From positions 1-7,077 of the forward strand of contig DRHD01000293.1 in assembly GCA_011049795.1 (NCBI GenBank): a stretch of 7,077 bases of DNA. The letters run 5' to 3'. The position numbers and the translations under genes are program-made. The notes below the pieces were generated by a model, which saw only the letters and a list, made by a program, of their open reading frames with translations, was not told where the DNA came from and did not search any database. Position 1 is the stretch's first letter. Every line of letters starts with the position of its first letter. This DNA is from Porticoccus sp. Lineage in GTDB: Bacteria; Pseudomonadota; Gammaproteobacteria; Pseudomonadales; Porticoccaceae. Below are positions 4,644-7,077 of this stretch, one piece after another.

Positions 4644-7077
4644 TTACTCCACAACTTCTATTGCAGTGATTTTTTCTGCTTCAGTAGCCGGACGGCGCTG
4701 GCCTCGTGTTTTTACAAAGGCGAGATTGCTGTCGGGCTCATCGGCATTGATAAAGTGACTAAAGCGCTTGAGTTTTTCCGGGTCCTCAATGGTAGTTTTC
4801 CACTCACATTGATAAGTACCAACGACCTTGGTCATTTCACTTTCCAGTTCCTCACAGATTCCCAACTTGTCATCAATGATGACTTCTTTCAGGTAATCGA
4901 GGCCTCCCTCAAGATTTTCCAGCCAGACCGATGTACGTTGTAGCCGATCTGCGGTTCGGATGTAGAACATAAGGAACCGGTCGACATATTTGATTAGGGT
5001 TTCATCATCGAGATCAGTGGCAAACAGGTCGGCGTGGCGGGGGCGCATGCCACCGTTACCACAGACATAGAGGTTCCAGCCATTTTCAGTGGCAATAATG
5101 CCGACATCTTTACTTTGGGCTTCCGCGCACTCACGGGTACAGCCAGAAACAGCCATTTTGATTTTGTGAGGAGAACGCAGCCCTTTGTAGCGGTCCTCGA
5201 TTGCAAGGGCCATGGACACACTGTCCTGAACACCATAGCGACACCAGGTACTGCCCACACAGGACTTGACTGTGCGCAGGGATTTGCCATAGGCGTGGCC
5301 GGTTTCGAAGCCGGCATCAATCAGTTTGCGCCAGATTTCAGGTAGTTCATGTAGCTGTGCGCCAAATAAGTCGATGCGTTGACCACCAGTGACTTTGGTG
5401 TAGAGGTCGTATTCTTTTGCTACCTCACCTAGCACAATTAATTTTTCCGGGGTGATCTCACCACCGGGTACACGAGGTACTACGGAGTAGGTGCCATCTT
5501 TCTGCATGTTACCCAGATAGATGTCATTGGTGTCTTGTAGCCCAATATGTTCTTTCTTCAGGATATATTCGTTGCCATAGGAGGCGAGAATAGAGCCCGC
5601 TGTAGGCTTACAGATTTCGCAGCCCAGGCCTGTGCCGTATTCAGACAGTAACTTGTCAAAAGTGGTGATGCCCTTAATTCTGATAATGTCAGCCAGTTCT
5701 TGGCGTGAGTAGTCAAAGTGCTCACAAAGATTATTATTGACTTCAATCCCCAAGTTGGCCAACTCGCTGTCCACCACTTGCTTGACCATGGCGGCACAGC
5801 CACCGCAGCCGGTACTCGCAGAGGTTTCTGCTTTAATGGCACCTAGATCCGTGCAACCATTTTGTACGGCACTGCATAGTGTGCCTTTGGATACGTCATA
5901 ACAGGAACAGATCTGGGCCGTGTCGGGTAAGGCTTCCACTCCCATCATCGGTGTGTCACCAAGGGATGGTGCAATAAGAGCCTCCGGGTTTTCCGGCAGA
6001 GCCATATCATTGAGTTTAAATTGCAGTAAGTTTCCGTAGGCTTCTACATCGCCTACTAATACGGCACCCAGCAAACGGGTGTTATCTTCAGAAACCACCA
6101 GTCGTTTATAGATTTCATTCACTTCATCGGTATAGATGTAGCTCTGTGCGCCCGGCGTATTGCCGTGTGCATCACCGATACTGGCCACATCAACACCCAG
6201 TAACTTGAGCTTGGTGCTCATATCGGCACCCGTGAAGGATTCATTTCCACCGGTAATATGTGATCCGGCCACCTTGGCCATGGTGTAGCCGGGGGCTACC
6301 AGACCAAAAATTCGGCCCTCCCAGAGGGCACATTCGCCAATGGCATAAATATCTTCGTCAGAGGTTTGGCATTGATTGTTAATGACAATACCGCCGCGTT
6401 CACCCATTTCCAGGTCGAACTCTCGAGCCAGTTCATCCTGAGGGCGAATCCCTGCGGAGAACAGCACCATATCGGTTTCCAGAAAGGAGCCATCCGCAAA
6501 ATTCATACGGTAGCGGCAGGTTTCACCGGCAACAATTTCCTGGGTGTTTTTCTCTGTGTGAACAGTGAGGCCAAGATCTTCAATCTTGCGTCGCAATAGT
6601 TTGCCGCCGCCTTCATCCAGCTGAACGGCCATCAACCGGGGCGCAAACTCGACCACATGGGTTTCAAGCCCAAGGTTTGTCAGGGCACTGGCGGCCTCGA
6701 GTCCCAATAGACCCCCACCGACGACAACACCGACCTTACTGGTCTCAGCTGAATGTGTGATCGCTTCAAGGTCTTCAATTGTGCGATAAACCAGGCAGTG
6801 ATCCTGATCTTTTCCGGGAATAGGGGGCACAAAGGGATATGACCCTGTTGCCAGCACCAGCTTGTCGTATTTCTCTTGACGACCACTGGCCGTCACCACA
6901 TATTTTTCAGATCTGTTAATGCTCACGACCTTGTCATTAAGGACAAAGTTAACACCGCGTTCCTGGTAGTAGCCCTCGCTGGTGAGTGCTAGGTCATCAG
7001 CGGTGGAACCGGAAAAGTAGGCACTTAACTGTACTCGGTCGTAGGCCAGTCTGGGTTCTTCGGAAAAGGTGATGACA
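4644..7077 (-). CDS. nirB: Nitrite reductase [NAD(P)H] large subunit NirB, N-terminus cut by the window
   Basis: 810 residues are visible and the frame stays open to the right edge; comparison with E. coli NirB (847 residues, from memory) suggests about 30 are missing, including the first FAD Rossmann motif. The visible part starts VITFSEEPRLAYDRVQLSAY, so the GTG at 6924-6926 is internal and not the start. Visible residues, counted from the edge: ATG flavin motif at 76-78, NAD-binding VGGGLLGLEAA at 119-129, FAD motif DIYAIGEC at 242-249, BFD-like 2Fe-2S cysteines 390, 392, 424 and 427, a second conserved segment CEHFDYSRQEL ... GCEICKPT (451-492), then the nitrite/sulfite reductase half with siroheme/4Fe-4S cysteines 606, 612, 646 and 650 (CVGSTWC and CTREC). 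It reduces nitrite to ammonium in the cytoplasm using NADH, with NirD. All expected cofactor residues in the visible part are intact. Any promoter lies outside the window. Confidence 0.97.
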   Translation of the reverse strand, partial: VITFSEEPRLAYDRVQLSAYFSGSTADDLALTSEGYYQERGVNFVLNDKVVSINRSEKYVVTASGRQEKYDKLVLATGSYPFVPPIPGKDQDHCLVYRTIEDLEAITHSAETSKVGVVVGGGLLGLEAASALTNLGLETHVVEFAPRLMAVQLDEGGGKLLRRKIEDLGLTVHTEKNTQEIVAGETCRYRMNFADGSFLETDMVLFSAGIRPQDELAREFDLEMGERGGIVINNQCQTSDEDIYAIGECALWEGRIFGLVAPGYTMAKVAGSHITGGNESFTGADMSTKLKLLGVDVASIGDAHGNTPGAQSYIYTDEVNEIYKRLVVSEDNTRLLGAVLVGDVEAYGNLLQFKLNDMALPENPEALIAPSLGDTPMMGVEALPDTAQICSCYDVSKGTLCSAVQNGCTDLGAIKAETSASTGCGGCAAMVKQVVDSELANLGIEVNNNLCEHFDYSRQELADIIRIKGITTFDKLLSEYGTGLGCEICKPTAGSILASYGNEYILKKEHIGLQDTNDIYLGNMQKDGTYSVVPRVPGGEITPEKLIVLGEVAKEYDLYTKVTGGQRIDLFGAQLHELPEIWRKLIDAGFETGHAYGKSLRTVKSCVGSTWCRYGVQDSVSMALAIEDRYKGLRSPHKIKMAVSGCTRECAEAQSKDVGIIATENGWNLYVCGNGGMRPRHADLFATDLDDETLIKYVDRFLMFYIRTADRLQRTSVWLENLEGGLDYLKEVIIDDKLGICEELESEMTKVVGTYQCEWKTTIEDPEKLKRFSHFINADEPDSNLAFVKTRGQRRPATEAEKITAIEVVE

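Noticed and set aside
5034..5345. Plus-strand open frame of about 100 codons inside nirB
   Set aside because: It is antisense to the conserved siroheme-domain coding region, with no recognisable domain and no separate ribosome binding evidence.
6924..6926. Possible GTG start for a shorter NirB at 6926
   Set aside because: The same frame is open to the right edge and the 50 upstream codons encode clear NirB sequence (SEEPRLAYDRVQLSAYFS), so this codon is an internal valine.

Overview
The window looks like an assimilatory nitrate/nitrite locus from a Gram-negative gammaproteobacterium. Marine groups such as Oceanospirillales or Alteromonadales are plausible but not proven. The assignment rests on four things: the NirB and NirD sequences resemble the enterobacterial and pseudomonad enzymes; a secreted protein with a TonB-box-like N-terminus implies an outer membrane; base composition is balanced by eye; and the gene set resembles, from memory, the Pseudomonas nirBD/nasA/kinase neighbourhood. 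Every gene lies on the minus strand, so the window reads biologically from right to left.

Layout in transcription order. The right edge cuts nirB (4644-7077), the large subunit of NADH-dependent nitrite reductase; only about its first 30 residues are outside the window. nirD (4278-4640), the small subunit, follows 3 bp later with its ribosome binding site inside the nirB end. After 109 bp comes a NarK/NasA-type nitrate/nitrite transporter of the major facilitator superfamily (2702-4168). After 29 bp comes a 611-residue fusion of a PP2C phosphatase and a Ser/Thr kinase, ending in one hydrophobic helix (837-2672, GTG start). After 72 bp comes a 175-residue protein with two CBS domains (237-764). 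A weak hairpin lies just beyond its stop. After 135 bp the N-terminus of a probable TonB-dependent receptor (1-101, GTG start) runs off the left edge.

How the parts fit. The transporter brings in nitrate and/or nitrite, and NirBD reduces nitrite to ammonium with NADH in the cytoplasm. The enzyme reducing nitrate to nitrite is not in the window and must be encoded elsewhere. The phosphatase-kinase, probably anchored at the inner membrane beside the transporter, and the CBS protein, a candidate adenosyl-ligand sensor, have no metabolic role here. They are best read as a regulatory module for nitrogen uptake or reduction. This module is the most interesting part of the window: the fusion family is known next to nitrate genes, but its substrate and signal are, to my knowledge, undefined, and the CBS partner is not one I recall as standard. 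No mobile elements, CRISPR arrays, tRNA or rRNA genes were seen.
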